Positions 52,697-62,196 of a stretch of DNA of 64,000 bases are shown here, one piece after another. A program made the translations under genes and the position numbers. The notes under the pieces were generated by a model, which did no database searches, was not told where the DNA came from, and worked only from the letters and a program-made list of their open reading frames with translations. Numbering within the stretch: position 1 is the first letter of the stretch; every line of letters starts with the position of its first letter. The stretch is from positions 868,001 through 932,000 of the forward strand of contig OW818699.1 in assembly GCA_942493385.1 (NCBI GenBank), in the 5' to 3' direction. The DNA is from UBA8389 sp942493385 (GTDB lineage: Bacteria; Bacteroidota; Bacteroidia; Bacteroidales; UBA1402).

Positions 52697-55525
52697 TTAT
52701 TTGGTTAATTTTCTCAGTTGTTCTTCAGTCAGTTCCACGGTTGGTAGAAAGCTACTGCCTGTCACATATTTTTTCAGGCTATAAAGCAATTGCTGTGCTG
52801 CCGGTCTATTCTCCATGTCTTGGAAGAAATCGATGCTGGAAACCAGGACTTTACCTTTGCCGACTTTCGCTTCAAAAACCAATGCTGTTGGACGGTTGGT
52901 AAACCAGTCGTCGATGACACGGACAATCGGATTGATTTTGTTCGCTAAGCCGCTAAGATCCATGGCTCCTGAATGGCTCATGGCATCCCACCATTGCCAA
53001 TTGCTGTGGTATTCCGTGGGGAACTCAGCCAAGGAAGGATGTTTTGGATTGACCAGGATGCCTAGCGTATGGGGTGCCTGACCGCTGGTCCAGGCTGTGT
53101 TCCAAAAAATGCTGGAGAAGCCAATTTTTATGTTTCCGCCAAACTCGGGTGCCAAGGTTCCTTTTTTCAAACTCAACAGTACGATTCCTCCCTTTTTCAA
53201 ATAGTCCAACGTCTGATCGTCGGCCTTTTCAGCCAGTAGGATTTTCTCGGCGCCGATGATCACGTCCTTATGAGCGGGGTACACCCAAAAATCCCAACTG
53301 TTGCTCAGGTTATCGATGGATACTTCAAAAGTCAACTTCACTGGTTTATGGATTTCAGCCAAGGAAAAGGAAACTGCTCCCAACTGAATTCCATTGCCGA
53401 TGGGTATGTCTTTTTGTTCCAGCAAGCCGGATTGAACTTCGGTTCCGTTTTCGGTCTTGATGATCCATCGAGGTTTGCATCCAAGTAAAGGGCTTTCGCC
53501 AAAATGGGCTACTTCCACGGCGGCCTCAAAGTTCTCGTTGTTCGTATAGATGCGCTTTTTCATTCGTGCAAGCGGTACGGTGGAATTGCAGAACCGTTTG
53601 TATTCCTGGGGGGAAATGTAACCCTTCTCCTCCCAAAAGGCGTCCAGAACTCCTACCAAAGCAGTGCCTTGCCCTGGGAAATCGTGCAAATCGAGCAGTT
53701 GAAAGCCGCCGAAACCTTTGGTGCGGAGGGCCGCTTCTATATCGGCTTTGTAGCAAAGTGCCTGTAATTTGCCCGAGGCGAGTAAGAAGCTGTCGGACAA
53801 GTGTTCCATGCCGTGTTCTTTCAAGGTTTCCTGGAAGATTTCGAAGTTCTTGGCTTTCAATACGCCGTCGTACTTGGGAATTTCCTTGAAGTTCGGGTAA
53901 ACACACCATTGTCCAATTTCATGGCTCACCATAGGTTGGTTAAATTTTTGGATGTAATCGGACCAATCGAAATCGGTTGAAGGTGCTTTTGAATTGATGA
54001 TGCTGCCCAAACCTTCGCCCCAATGTTGAATGCGGGGTTCGGAATCACTCAGGTAATCACTAATGGGCAAGTTTGGCCATCCGGCAGCAACGGTATAAAT
54101 CCGTCTGGAGTCACGTTCCTTCCAAAAACGGACAAAGGAAGTCAAGAAGGCCTTATGATTGGCTCCTGCCGGTTCGTTGCCATAGGCCATCATGCAAAAG
54201 GAAGGATGGTTGCCATAGGTTTGAACCATTCGCTGACTTTCTTCGTACAAAAAGGTATCGAATGCTTTGCCGTCTCCGATGGTCGTGGATTGGTTTGCCC
54301 AGGAGGAACATTCTACTTGCAGATAAATGCCTGTCTTGTCGGCGGCATTGAAAGCGGCTTCGGGTGGACACCAGGAGTGGAAGCGAACGTGGTTCAAGCC
54401 GTGTGCACGACAGATGTTGAAAATTCGCATCCAAGCGGCTTCATCCGTTGCTGGGTAACCTGTTTTTGGGAAAATGGCGCATTCCAGCGTGCCACGAAGG
54501 AAAACAGGCTTGCCGTTGTTGGTGATTTGTTTGCCTTCCACCTTGAACTCCCGCATTCCGAACGTAGTAGTTTGTTGCTGGCTTGTCTTGTTAGACTTGT
54601 CTTTTAATTGTGCCTCCAGCGTGTAAAGATTGGGATGAAACTCACTCCACAATTTAGGTTTTTCCCCCATGTTCAATACGATTTCCTTGGTGGTTTCGCC
54701 TTCTTTCAATTCAAAATCCGAGATTATACTGGTTTCAGAATCGGATACGGCGAGTTTTAATGCAACCTGGGTAGTTTTTCCCTTTGGATTGCTCATGGAC
54801 ACCCGAACAGTAATAGTTTTTTTCTTTACATCCGGAAAAACCTGAATGGCAGTGATTTTGACGAGCGGTTTGGCTTCCAGATACAATTGCCCGACCATGC
54901 CGTTCCAGTTCGATTGGGTGTGGTCTGAAATGCTGTGTGAATTTACTCCCGGATCAATGTTTTTGATGCGATTGTCGATGCAAACGGTCAGTCGATGCTT
55001 GCCTGGGGTCATGAACTTTGTCAGGTCGTATTGATGTGCGGTTCCGAGCGAATTTCGCATACCAGCTTCCTGGTTGTCCACCCACACCCGACTTTCCCAA
55101 TGACATCTTTCAAGGAACAAGCTGATTGATTGACCTTTCCAGTTTTTGGGAACTGTAATCTCTTTTTGATACCAAGCAGCGCCTGCATAGTATTTCACCG
55201 ATTGAAGCCAAAAAGGAAGTTTGATGTTTCCTGCTACCCGATACTTGGCGTAAACGGGACTTTTGAAGTAGGAACTGTCAATGATATCGCCTATGAATCT
55301 GGTGTTTACGCTCACTTCGTCGCCTTTCCCATTTTGTGTCATGGAGCCAGGCAAGGTGACCGTTTCAGCCAGCTTTTTTAAGAACCATTGTTCCGATTTT
55401 CCTTTATCGTTGGGATCGGTTGCAAATTGCCATTCTCCGGCCAAATTGATTTTGGACTGCGAGAGCATGCCTTCGAACGGAAAAAAGGTCAATACGAAAA
55501 GCGTTATAAAAATCTTAGTTTTCAT
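52697..55525 (-). CDS. secreted GH2 family glycoside hydrolase
   Basis: A 942-residue family 2 enzyme with a signal peptide (about 1-22). The sugar-binding jelly-roll (AGEWQFATDPNDKGKSEQWF ... FLERCHWESRVWVDN) is followed by an Ig-like domain and the barrel, with acid/base motif MMAYGNEPAGANHK and a likely nucleophile in PMVSHEIGQWC. The C-terminal ~250 residues hold a further beta domain and an alpha/beta segment. The overall form is like secreted Bacteroides beta-galactosidases or related exo-enzymes; I cannot fix the substrate. Its ATG overlaps the stop of the MFS gene by one base (TAATG), implying translational coupling. Confidence 0.87.
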   Translation of the reverse strand: MKTKIFITLFVLTFFPFEGMLSQSKINLAGEWQFATDPNDKGKSEQWFLKKLAETVTLPGSMTQNGKGDEVSVNTRFIGDIIDSSYFKSPVYAKYRVAGNIKLPFWLQSVKYYAGAAWYQKEITVPKNWKGQSISLFLERCHWESRVWVDNQEAGMRNSLGTAHQYDLTKFMTPGKHRLTVCIDNRIKNIDPGVNSHSISDHTQSNWNGMVGQLYLEAKPLVKITAIQVFPDVKKKTITVRVSMSNPKGKTTQVALKLAVSDSETSIISDFELKEGETTKEIVLNMGEKPKLWSEFHPNLYTLEAQLKDKSNKTSQQQTTTFGMREFKVEGKQITNNGKPVFLRGTLECAIFPKTGYPATDEAAWMRIFNICRAHGLNHVRFHSWCPPEAAFNAADKTGIYLQVECSSWANQSTTIGDGKAFDTFLYEESQRMVQTYGNHPSFCMMAYGNEPAGANHKAFLTSFVRFWKERDSRRIYTVAAGWPNLPISDYLSDSEPRIQHWGEGLGSIINSKAPSTDFDWSDYIQKFNQPMVSHEIGQWCVYPNFKEIPKYDGVLKAKNFEIFQETLKEHGMEHLSDSFLLASGKLQALCYKADIEAALRTKGFGGFQLLDLHDFPGQGTALVGVLDAFWEEKGYISPQEYKRFCNSTVPLARMKKRIYTNNENFEAAVEVAHFGESPLLGCKPRWIIKTENGTEVQSGLLEQKDIPIGNGIQLGAVSFSLAEIHKPVKLTFEVSIDNLSNSWDFWVYPAHKDVIIGAEKILLAEKADDQTLDYLKKGGIVLLSLKKGTLAPEFGGNIKIGFSSIFWNTAWTSGQAPHTLGILVNPKHPSLAEFPTEYHSNWQWWDAMSHSGAMDLSGLANKINPIVRVIDDWFTNRPTALVFEAKVGKGKVLVSSIDFFQDMENRPAAQQLLYSLKKYVTGSSFLPTVELTEEQLRKLTK

Positions 55526-56910
55526 TATTTTGTTAGTTCGTGTTCAATTTCTTCCAGTGATTTGCCTTTGGTTTCGGGCAGCTTAGTCAAGATAAAGAAG
55601 AACCCAGCAAGGCAGATTCCTGCATACAGCCAGAATGTCCCGGCTGCCCCCAGCGATTGGTTCAGCAGTGGAAACGTATAGGTGAGAATAAAGCAGGCTA
55701 CCCAAAGGGCAAATGTGGCCAGTGCCATGGCGGCTCCGCGAATCTGGTTCGGGAAGATTTCGGACAAGATGACCCAAACGATGGGAGCCAGTGACATGGC
55801 GTAAATGGCGATGGCGGTGACTACGAGCACTAGTACGGCAATTCCTTTCAACCCGAAATAGAAGGCTGAACCCAATAGCAGATAGGCTACAGCCAGGCCG
55901 ATGGAACCGAACACCATGAGCTTTTTGCGTCCCCATTTGTCCACGGTGAACATGGCCACCAACGTGAAAATCAGATTGACGCTGCCGGTGATGACGATGT
56001 TGAAAAGGGTGTCGCTCACGCCGTAACCAGCTGCCGTAAAGATTTCCTCCGCGTAATTGAAAACGGTGTTGATGCCGCACCATTGCTGAAAGACAGCCAA
56101 AAAGATGCCCAGCACTAAGATCACTTTGTATTTTGGTTTGAAAAGGGTCTTGAAATCCACTTTATCGCTGTGCTCGTCCAAGGTAGCTTGGATGTTTGCC
56201 ATTTCCTCCCTGGCATAAGCTTCACCACCGATGCGTTTGAGTGTAGGGAACGCTTTCTCGGATTTGCCGGCTTTCATGAGCCAGCGGGGACTTTCGGGAA
56301 CAAAAAAGGTGAGGACGAAAAATACGACGGCTGGAACTCCACATGCGTAGAACATCCAACGCCATCCGATCTGACCGTTCCAAGAAGCCTGTATGAAGGA
56401 ATCGCTGGCACCGTCGGGCACCTTGTCGGCAATAAGTAGGTTGATAAGCTGAGCACCCAGAATCCCGATGACAATGGTCATCTGATTGAGTGAGACTAGC
56501 CTTCCGCGCAAATGCGATGGGGCGACTTCGGCTATATACATGGGCGAAAGGGCTGAGGCTAAGCCGATTCCTATGCCTCCAATGATTCTGAACAGGATGA
56601 ACATGCCGTAACTGCTGGCCAAGCCGGTACCCAACGAGGCAATGGTGAAGAGCAAGGCCGAAATCAATAATGGGCGCTTTCTACCGAATTTGTCGCTGAT
56701 CACTCCGGAAAGGACGGCGCCGGTAACACAGCCAATAAGAGCGCAACTCATTGCCCAGGCTTGTAAATTGGCTGAACCGGTGATGTCGAAGAAGCGTTCG
56801 TAAAAAGGTTTTGCTCCGCCGATGACTACCCAGTCGTAACCGAAAAGCAAGCCACCCATGGCTGAAACCAGAGAGATGCCCAGTAAATAGGTCTTGTTAA
56901 ATTTCTTCAT
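55525..56910 (-). CDS. MFS sugar porter (XylE/GalP type)
   Basis: A 461-residue, twelve-helix sugar:H+ symporter of the major facilitator superfamily. Sugar porter signatures are complete: DKFGRKRPLL and DKWGRKKLM in the two halves, PESPRWLMKAGK at the central loop, RGRLVSLNQM after helix 4, QQWCGINTVFNYAEEIF in helix 7, and PETKGKSLEEIE near the C-terminus. It probably imports galactose or another monosaccharide released outside. It is the first gene of the minus-strand operon and is divergent from the AraC-type gene. Confidence 0.94.
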   Translation of the reverse strand: MKKFNKTYLLGISLVSAMGGLLFGYDWVVIGGAKPFYERFFDITGSANLQAWAMSCALIGCVTGAVLSGVISDKFGRKRPLLISALLFTIASLGTGLASSYGMFILFRIIGGIGIGLASALSPMYIAEVAPSHLRGRLVSLNQMTIVIGILGAQLINLLIADKVPDGASDSFIQASWNGQIGWRWMFYACGVPAVVFFVLTFFVPESPRWLMKAGKSEKAFPTLKRIGGEAYAREEMANIQATLDEHSDKVDFKTLFKPKYKVILVLGIFLAVFQQWCGINTVFNYAEEIFTAAGYGVSDTLFNIVITGSVNLIFTLVAMFTVDKWGRKKLMVFGSIGLAVAYLLLGSAFYFGLKGIAVLVLVVTAIAIYAMSLAPIVWVILSEIFPNQIRGAAMALATFALWVACFILTYTFPLLNQSLGAAGTFWLYAGICLAGFFFILTKLPETKGKSLEEIEHELTK

Positions 56911-57026
56911 TGAATTAGATTTTAGGACGTATCAAAGAAACGATGATTTTTAGAACTGTCTAATAGATTTTTATCCAAATTACATGGATTATATTCTGAT
57001 TATACCTTCATTTCATTCCTTTCCGT

Positions 57027-57034
57027 TATTTTTG
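57027..57034 (+). promoter_or_regulatory. -7 element for the AraC-type gene
   Basis: TATTTTTG matches TAnnTTTG, 26 bases before the ATG at 57061, in the 150-base divergent region shared with the MFS operon. No matching -7 motif was found for the MFS gene. Confidence 0.5.
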
Positions 57035-57060
57035 ATTCCAAATAAATTAATTCGTTCACG

Positions 57061-57958
57061 ATGGCTCGAATCAAAAGCGGTTTTATGGGGGAGCGGGCAA
57101 TCATTTTGCCAGCTCCAGTGGTCGATGACTTCAAGCTGACCGAACTTGGTTCGCTCTTGCATATTTCGGACATTGGTTTTTATCCCAAAGCAAGTTACCA
57201 TTTTCGGAGCAGAACCAAAGAAGAAGCTTCCCGATTTATTTTGATCTATTGCGTGGAGGGTCAGGGTTGGTATGAATTGAACGGCCAACTGCAAAAAGTG
57301 GGAAGCCAATCAGGTCTTTATTCTGCCCAAGGGACTAGCCCATCGATATGGTAGCAACAACAAGCAACCATGGACTATCTATTGGATTCACTTCGATGGA
57401 AGCCAGGCCGAATTCTTTGCTGAAGGCTTTGAAAAGCCCATGCATGTGTTGCCCGAAAAGGATTCACGCATCGAGGAACGTTTCAAATTGTTCGAAGAAT
57501 TATATTCGACACTCAAAAACGGTTACAGCAGAAGCAATCTAGAGTTCAGCATCACTACTTTGTTTTATTTTCTAGGGTCCTTGAAGTATTTGAGCACGTT
57601 CAGGGCGAGTGAGCGTTCCGACCAAACGTCTCAGCAGCGGGATGTGGCTGAGGAAAGCATTCATTTCATGCGTGAAAACATTCGGAAACGCATCAATTTA
57701 AAGGAAATGGCTGAATACGTGGGTTATTCTGCTTCCCATTTTTCGGCGTTGTTTCAGCAAAAAACAGGGTTTTCGCCACTCAATTACTTCAATCACCTTA
57801 AAATTCAAGAGGTTTGCCACCTGCTTGACTTTTCCGACATGAAGGTGAACCAAATCAGCATGCTCTTCGGATTTGAAGATCCGTTCTATTTCAGCCGCCT
57901 TTTTACCAAGACGATGGGTTATACGCCGAGCGACTATCGCAAGAAGAAAAAAGTTTGA
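57061..57958 (+). pseudogene. AraC-family regulator interrupted by a one-base frameshift
   Basis: Two frames together make one AraC-type regulator of about 298 residues. The first (57061-57306) encodes the cupin-like sensor start; the second, ending at 57958, encodes the rest and two helix-turn-helices (INLKEMAEYVGYSASHFSALFQQKTG and VNQISMLFGFEDPFYFSRLFTKTMGYTPSDYR). Reading across with one C removed from the CC at 57306-57307 gives VGSNQVFILPKGLAHRYGSNN, a normal AraC N-domain sequence. The unchanged reading stops at 57354. It lies divergent from the beta-galactoside operon and would be its natural regulator. It is a true mutation or an assembly error. Confidence 0.85.
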
Positions 57959-58082
57959 AAACAAAATGCTGAATTACCTGCTATTTGAAAAATAATCACA
58001 AAAAAGCCTCGAATTATTACGATTTATACTAAAAATAGGTCGAAAATAACGAAATCGCACTAAAATAATAGTTTAAAATCCG

Positions 58083-58090
58083 TATCTTTG
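58083..58090 (+). promoter_or_regulatory. -7 element for the ilv operon
   Basis: TATCTTTG matches TAnnTTTG, 19 bases before the ilvD ATG. The short leader leaves no room for a leader-peptide attenuator. Confidence 0.6.
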
Positions 58091-58109
58091 TACCCTAAAG
58101 TACATTGAA

Positions 58110-59942
58110 ATGAATATTCCTTTCAGAAGTGCCGCCAGTACGCAGGGCCGCCGCATGGCGGGAGCCCGTGCATTGTGGGCCGCAAACGGGATGAAAACCG
58201 AACAGATGGGCAAGCCCATCATCGCCATAGTGAACTCCTTCACGCAATTTGTACCCGGCCATGTGCATTTACACCACATCGGCCAGCAGGTGAAGGCCGA
58301 AATCGAGAAGCTCGGCTGCTTTGCGGCTGAATTCAATACCATTGCCATTGACGATGGCATCGCCATGGGCCACGACGGAATGCTTTATTCCCTGCCCAGC
58401 CGCGATTTGATTGCAGACAGCGTGGAATATATGGTCAATGCCCACAAGGCCGACGCCATGGTGTGCATCTCCAACTGTGACAAAATCACGCCTGGCATGC
58501 TGATGGCTGCCATGCGCCTGAACATTCCTGCAGTATTCGTATCCGGTGGTCCGATGGAAGCCGGTGAACTGGACGGTGCGCACTTGGATCTCATCGATGC
58601 CATGGTGCAAGCTGCCGACGACAACATCAGCGACGCGCAAGTTGCCAGGGTGGAACAGGCAGCTTGTCCCACTTGCGGTTCCTGCTCCGGCATGTTCACC
58701 GCCAATTCCATGAACTGTCTGAATGAAGCCATTGGTTTGGCATTGCCGGGTAACGGCACCATCGTGGCTACGCACGAAAATCGTACGAACCTGTTTTCCC
58801 AAGCCGCGTCTTTGATTGTAGAAAACACCTATAAGTATTACCGCGATGGCGATTCATCGGTTCTGCCGAGAAGCGTAGGTACCAGACCTGCCTTTTTGAA
58901 CGCCATGACGTTGGATATTGCCATGGGTGGTTCCACCAATACGGTGCTTCATTTGTTGGCCATAGCTAGGGAAGCTGAAGTGGATTTCACGATGGAAGAC
59001 ATCGATGCACTTTCCCGCAAGACGCCTTGTTTGTGCAAGGTGGCACCGAATTCGCAGAAATACCACATTGAGGACGTGAATCGTGCCGGTGGAATTTTAG
59101 GAATCTTAAGAGAATTGAGTAAAGCTAATTTATTGGACACCAGCGTACCACGCGTGGATGGACTTACATTGGCTGAAGCTGTCGAAAAATACGACATCAC
59201 CAAAACTGTTATAGCTCCAGAAGCGCTCAATATTTACCATTCAGCCCCTGGCCACCGTTTCAATCTGGTGATGGGTTCGCAAAATAGCCGCTATAAAACA
59301 TTGGATGCAGACCGAAGCGAAGGTTGCATCCGCGATTTCGAACATGCCTACACCAAAGACGGTGGATTGGGCATCCTGAAGGGCAACATTGCTCTGAAAG
59401 GTTGCGTCATCAAAACCGCCGGTGTGGACGAAAGCTTATGGATCTTCAAGGGTCCGGCCAAGGTCTACGATTCACAGGATGCCGCCTGCGATGCCATCCT
59501 GAGGGATCAGGTCGTGGCCGGAGACGTGGTGGTCATCACGCACGAAGGTCCCAAAGGCGGGCCTGGCATGCAGGAAATGCTGTACCCAACTTCCTATATC
59601 AAATCCAAACACCTCGGAGCAGCCTGTGCGTTGATTACCGATGGTCGTTTTTCCGGAGGTACATCCGGATTGAGTATCGGGCACGTTTCTCCGGAAGCTG
59701 CCAGCGGTGGCGCCATCGGTCTGATCAAGGACGGGGACATCATCGAAATCAACATTCCTCAACGTAGTATCAATGTGTTACTAAGCGATCAGGAATTGGC
59801 CGAACGCCGGAGCTTGGAAGATGCCCGCGGAGTGAAAGCCTGGACAGCGCCCAAGCGTGAGCGTTTCGTTCCCAAATCCTTGAAAGCTTATGCATCCATG
59901 GTCAGCTCGGCCGATATGGGTGCTGTACGACTAATCGATTAA
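58110..59942 (+). CDS. ilvD: dihydroxy-acid dehydratase
   Basis: A 610-residue IlvD, the iron-sulfur enzyme that dehydrates dihydroxy acids to 2-keto acids in valine and isoleucine synthesis. The cluster-binding cysteines are in CISNCDKITPGM and ACPTCGSCSGMFTANSMNCL, and the substrate/Mg segment GRFSGGTSGLSIGHVSPEA is intact. Length matches the 610-residue bacterial form. It starts the operon; ilvB follows after 4 bases. Confidence 0.98.
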   Translation: MNIPFRSAASTQGRRMAGARALWAANGMKTEQMGKPIIAIVNSFTQFVPGHVHLHHIGQQVKAEIEKLGCFAAEFNTIAIDDGIAMGHDGMLYSLPSRDLIADSVEYMVNAHKADAMVCISNCDKITPGMLMAAMRLNIPAVFVSGGPMEAGELDGAHLDLIDAMVQAADDNISDAQVARVEQAACPTCGSCSGMFTANSMNCLNEAIGLALPGNGTIVATHENRTNLFSQAASLIVENTYKYYRDGDSSVLPRSVGTRPAFLNAMTLDIAMGGSTNTVLHLLAIAREAEVDFTMEDIDALSRKTPCLCKVAPNSQKYHIEDVNRAGGILGILRELSKANLLDTSVPRVDGLTLAEAVEKYDITKTVIAPEALNIYHSAPGHRFNLVMGSQNSRYKTLDADRSEGCIRDFEHAYTKDGGLGILKGNIALKGCVIKTAGVDESLWIFKGPAKVYDSQDAACDAILRDQVVAGDVVVITHEGPKGGPGMQEMLYPTSYIKSKHLGAACALITDGRFSGGTSGLSIGHVSPEAASGGAIGLIKDGDIIEINIPQRSINVLLSDQELAERRSLEDARGVKAWTAPKRERFVPKSLKAYASMVSSADMGAVRLID

Positions 59943-59946
59943 TTTT

Positions 59947-61644
59947 ATGGAGAAAAAGACAATGAAGGGTGCGGAAGCGCTCTTGTGTTCCCTTTTGGAA
60001 GAAAAGGTGGACACGATATTCGGTTATCCGGGAGGAGCAATCATTCCGGTTTTTGACGCGATGTACTCCTATCAGGATCGCATCCGTCATATTTTGACCC
60101 GTCACGAACAGGGAGCCATCCATGCTGCCGAAGGTTTCGCCCGTGTTTCGGGTGAAACTGGAGTGGTGCTGGTTACTTCTGGTCCTGGTGTTACCAACGT
60201 GATTACTGGTTTGGCTGATGCCATGCTGGACAGCACGCCTTTGGTGGTAATTTCTGGTCAGGTGAGCTCCACGCTGCTTGGCTCGGATGCCTTTCAGGAA
60301 ACGGATGTGGTGGGCATCAGCCAGCCCATCACCAAATGGAGTTACCAAATTCGCAAGGCCTCTGAAGTGGCCTGGGCAGTTGCCCGCGCATTCTACATCG
60401 CCCGTGAAGGTCGCCCCGGACCAGTAATTCTGGACTTTACGAAAGATGCACAGAACGAACTGGTTGATTACGAATACAAGAAATGCACCTTTATAAGGAG
60501 TTACGAACCCAATCCCAAGCCTTTGCAAGAAAGCGTTCAGAAGGCAGCAGACATCATTAATGCGGCCAAGCGCCCGTTTGCCTTGGTTGGACAAGGCGTC
60601 ATGCTCGGTCATGCCGAAAACGAACTGCTGGATTTTCTGTCCAAAGGTGATATTCCTTATGGGAATACGTTGCTCGGCTTGTCTACGCTTCCAAGTGACT
60701 TTCCGCTCTATAAAGGCATGCTTGGCATGCATGGAAATATTGGACCCAATCGCAAGACCATCGAATGTGATGTGTTGATTGCCATCGGCATGCGTTTTGA
60801 CGACCGTGTCACTGGCGATTTGAACAAATATGCCAAACAGGCTACGGTTTTGCATTTCGAAATTGACCCATCCGAAATCAATAAGAATGTGAAAGCGGAT
60901 GTCGCCATACTTGCCAATGTCAAGGATAGCCTCCCAGCGGTGACCAATTTGCTGAACCAAGGAAGTCATCCAGAGTGGATTGAAAGTTTTGACGTGGACG
61001 ATTTGGAAGAAGCTGAAAAAATTATTATTCCCGAAATCAAACCGACTTCTGGGCCCATCACCATGGGAGAAGCCGTACACCGCATTTCGGAAGCGACTGG
61101 ACACAAAGCCGTATTGGTAACAGATGTGGGCCAGAACCAAATGATGGGTGCCCGTTATTTCAAGTATAGCCAAAGCCGAAGCGTCATCACCTCCGGTGGT
61201 TTGGGAACCATGGGTTACGGATTGCCAGCTGCCATCGGCGCTGCAGTTGGAGCACCCGAACGTACGGTCTGCTGTTTTGCAGGCGACGGTGGAATTCAAA
61301 TGACCATTCAGGAACTGGGTACCATTTTGCAATACAAGATTCCGGTCAAGATCATCATCTTGAACAACCATTTCTTGGGTATGGTGCGTCAGTGGCAGGA
61401 GCTTTTCTACCGCGAACGGTATTCGGAAACTCAAATGACCAATCCTGATTTTCCAAAAATCGCCGATGCTTACGGAATCCGTAGTCGGAAAGTGGATAAT
61501 AGGGAAGATCTCGATGAGGCCATCGCCGATATGCTGAGTGATAATGAAGCTTTCTTGCTGGAAGTCACTGTCGAAAAGGCCGGTATGGTCTATCCGATGA
61601 TTCCGGCAGGAGGTAGTGTGGATCAATTAATGTTGGGAGATTAA
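59947..61644 (+). CDS. ilvB: acetolactate synthase large subunit
   Basis: A 565-residue thiamine-diphosphate enzyme making acetolactate or acetohydroxybutyrate. The catalytic Glu lies in RHEQGAIHAAEGFAR, the cofactor-binding motif GDGGIQMTIQEL ... ILNNHFLGMVRQWQ is complete, and the FAD-binding middle domain is present. The C-terminal PAGGSVDQLMLGD is typical. A long minus-strand ORF (59902-61626) is an antisense shadow of this gene. Confidence 0.98.
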   Translation: MEKKTMKGAEALLCSLLEEKVDTIFGYPGGAIIPVFDAMYSYQDRIRHILTRHEQGAIHAAEGFARVSGETGVVLVTSGPGVTNVITGLADAMLDSTPLVVISGQVSSTLLGSDAFQETDVVGISQPITKWSYQIRKASEVAWAVARAFYIAREGRPGPVILDFTKDAQNELVDYEYKKCTFIRSYEPNPKPLQESVQKAADIINAAKRPFALVGQGVMLGHAENELLDFLSKGDIPYGNTLLGLSTLPSDFPLYKGMLGMHGNIGPNRKTIECDVLIAIGMRFDDRVTGDLNKYAKQATVLHFEIDPSEINKNVKADVAILANVKDSLPAVTNLLNQGSHPEWIESFDVDDLEEAEKIIIPEIKPTSGPITMGEAVHRISEATGHKAVLVTDVGQNQMMGARYFKYSQSRSVITSGGLGTMGYGLPAAIGAAVGAPERTVCCFAGDGGIQMTIQELGTILQYKIPVKIIILNNHFLGMVRQWQELFYRERYSETQMTNPDFPKIADAYGIRSRKVDNREDLDEAIADMLSDNEAFLLEVTVEKAGMVYPMIPAGGSVDQLMLGD

Positions 61645-61647
61645 GTC

Positions 61648-62196
61648 ATGGATAAGACATTATATACTATAACGGTATTTACCGAAAACGTCGTTGGTCT
61701 TCTGCAACAGATCACCATCATCTTTACGCGTAGACAAATCAACATCGAGAGTTTGACGGTGTCGCAATCTTCGATACCCGGTATCAGCAAGTTCACCATC
61801 ACCATCGAAACGGATGGTTTAATGATCGATAAAGTGGTGAAACAGATCGAAAAGCGGATTGATGTGCTTAAAGCGTTCTACCATACGGATGATGAGATCA
61901 TCTATCAGGAAGTGGCTTTGTACAAGATCGGTTCGGACGTATTGCTCGATCATCGGGAAATTGAAAGCATCGTGCGCAAGTTCAATGCCAGGATTCTGGA
62001 AGTGAACCGTTCGTACGCTGTACTGGAATTGACCGGGCATACGGAAGAAACTCAGGAGCTTTTTGAATGCCTGCGTGAATTCCATGTGTTGCAGTTTGTG
62101 CGTTCGGGTCGTATCGCCATCACCAAATCGACGGTGGAACGTCTCAGTGACTTTCTTGCGGATAAGGAACGCAGGAAACTCGCAGATATGGAATGA
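61648..62196 (+). CDS. ilvN: acetolactate synthase small (regulatory) subunit
   Basis: A 182-residue regulatory subunit. The N-terminal ACT domain (YTITVFTENVVGLLQQITIIFTRRQINIESLTV) binds valine for feedback inhibition, and the C-terminal domain (about 85-165) follows in the usual arrangement. Length matches the larger IlvH-type. Its stop codon overlaps the start of the thioesterase gene (ATGA), implying translational coupling. Confidence 0.96.
   Translation: MDKTLYTITVFTENVVGLLQQITIIFTRRQINIESLTVSQSSIPGISKFTITIETDGLMIDKVVKQIEKRIDVLKAFYHTDDEIIYQEVALYKIGSDVLLDHREIESIVRKFNARILEVNRSYAVLELTGHTEETQELFECLREFHVLQFVRSGRIAITKSTVERLSDFLADKERRKLADME

Noticed and set aside
57440..57958. separate short AraC gene starting at 57440
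   Set aside because: Reading across the frameshift gives one continuous AraC protein, so this is the second part of a broken gene rather than an independent gene.
59902..61626. 574-codon open frame on the minus strand
   Set aside because: It is antisense to ilvB and has no recognisable domain; the real gene on the plus strand has full catalytic motifs.
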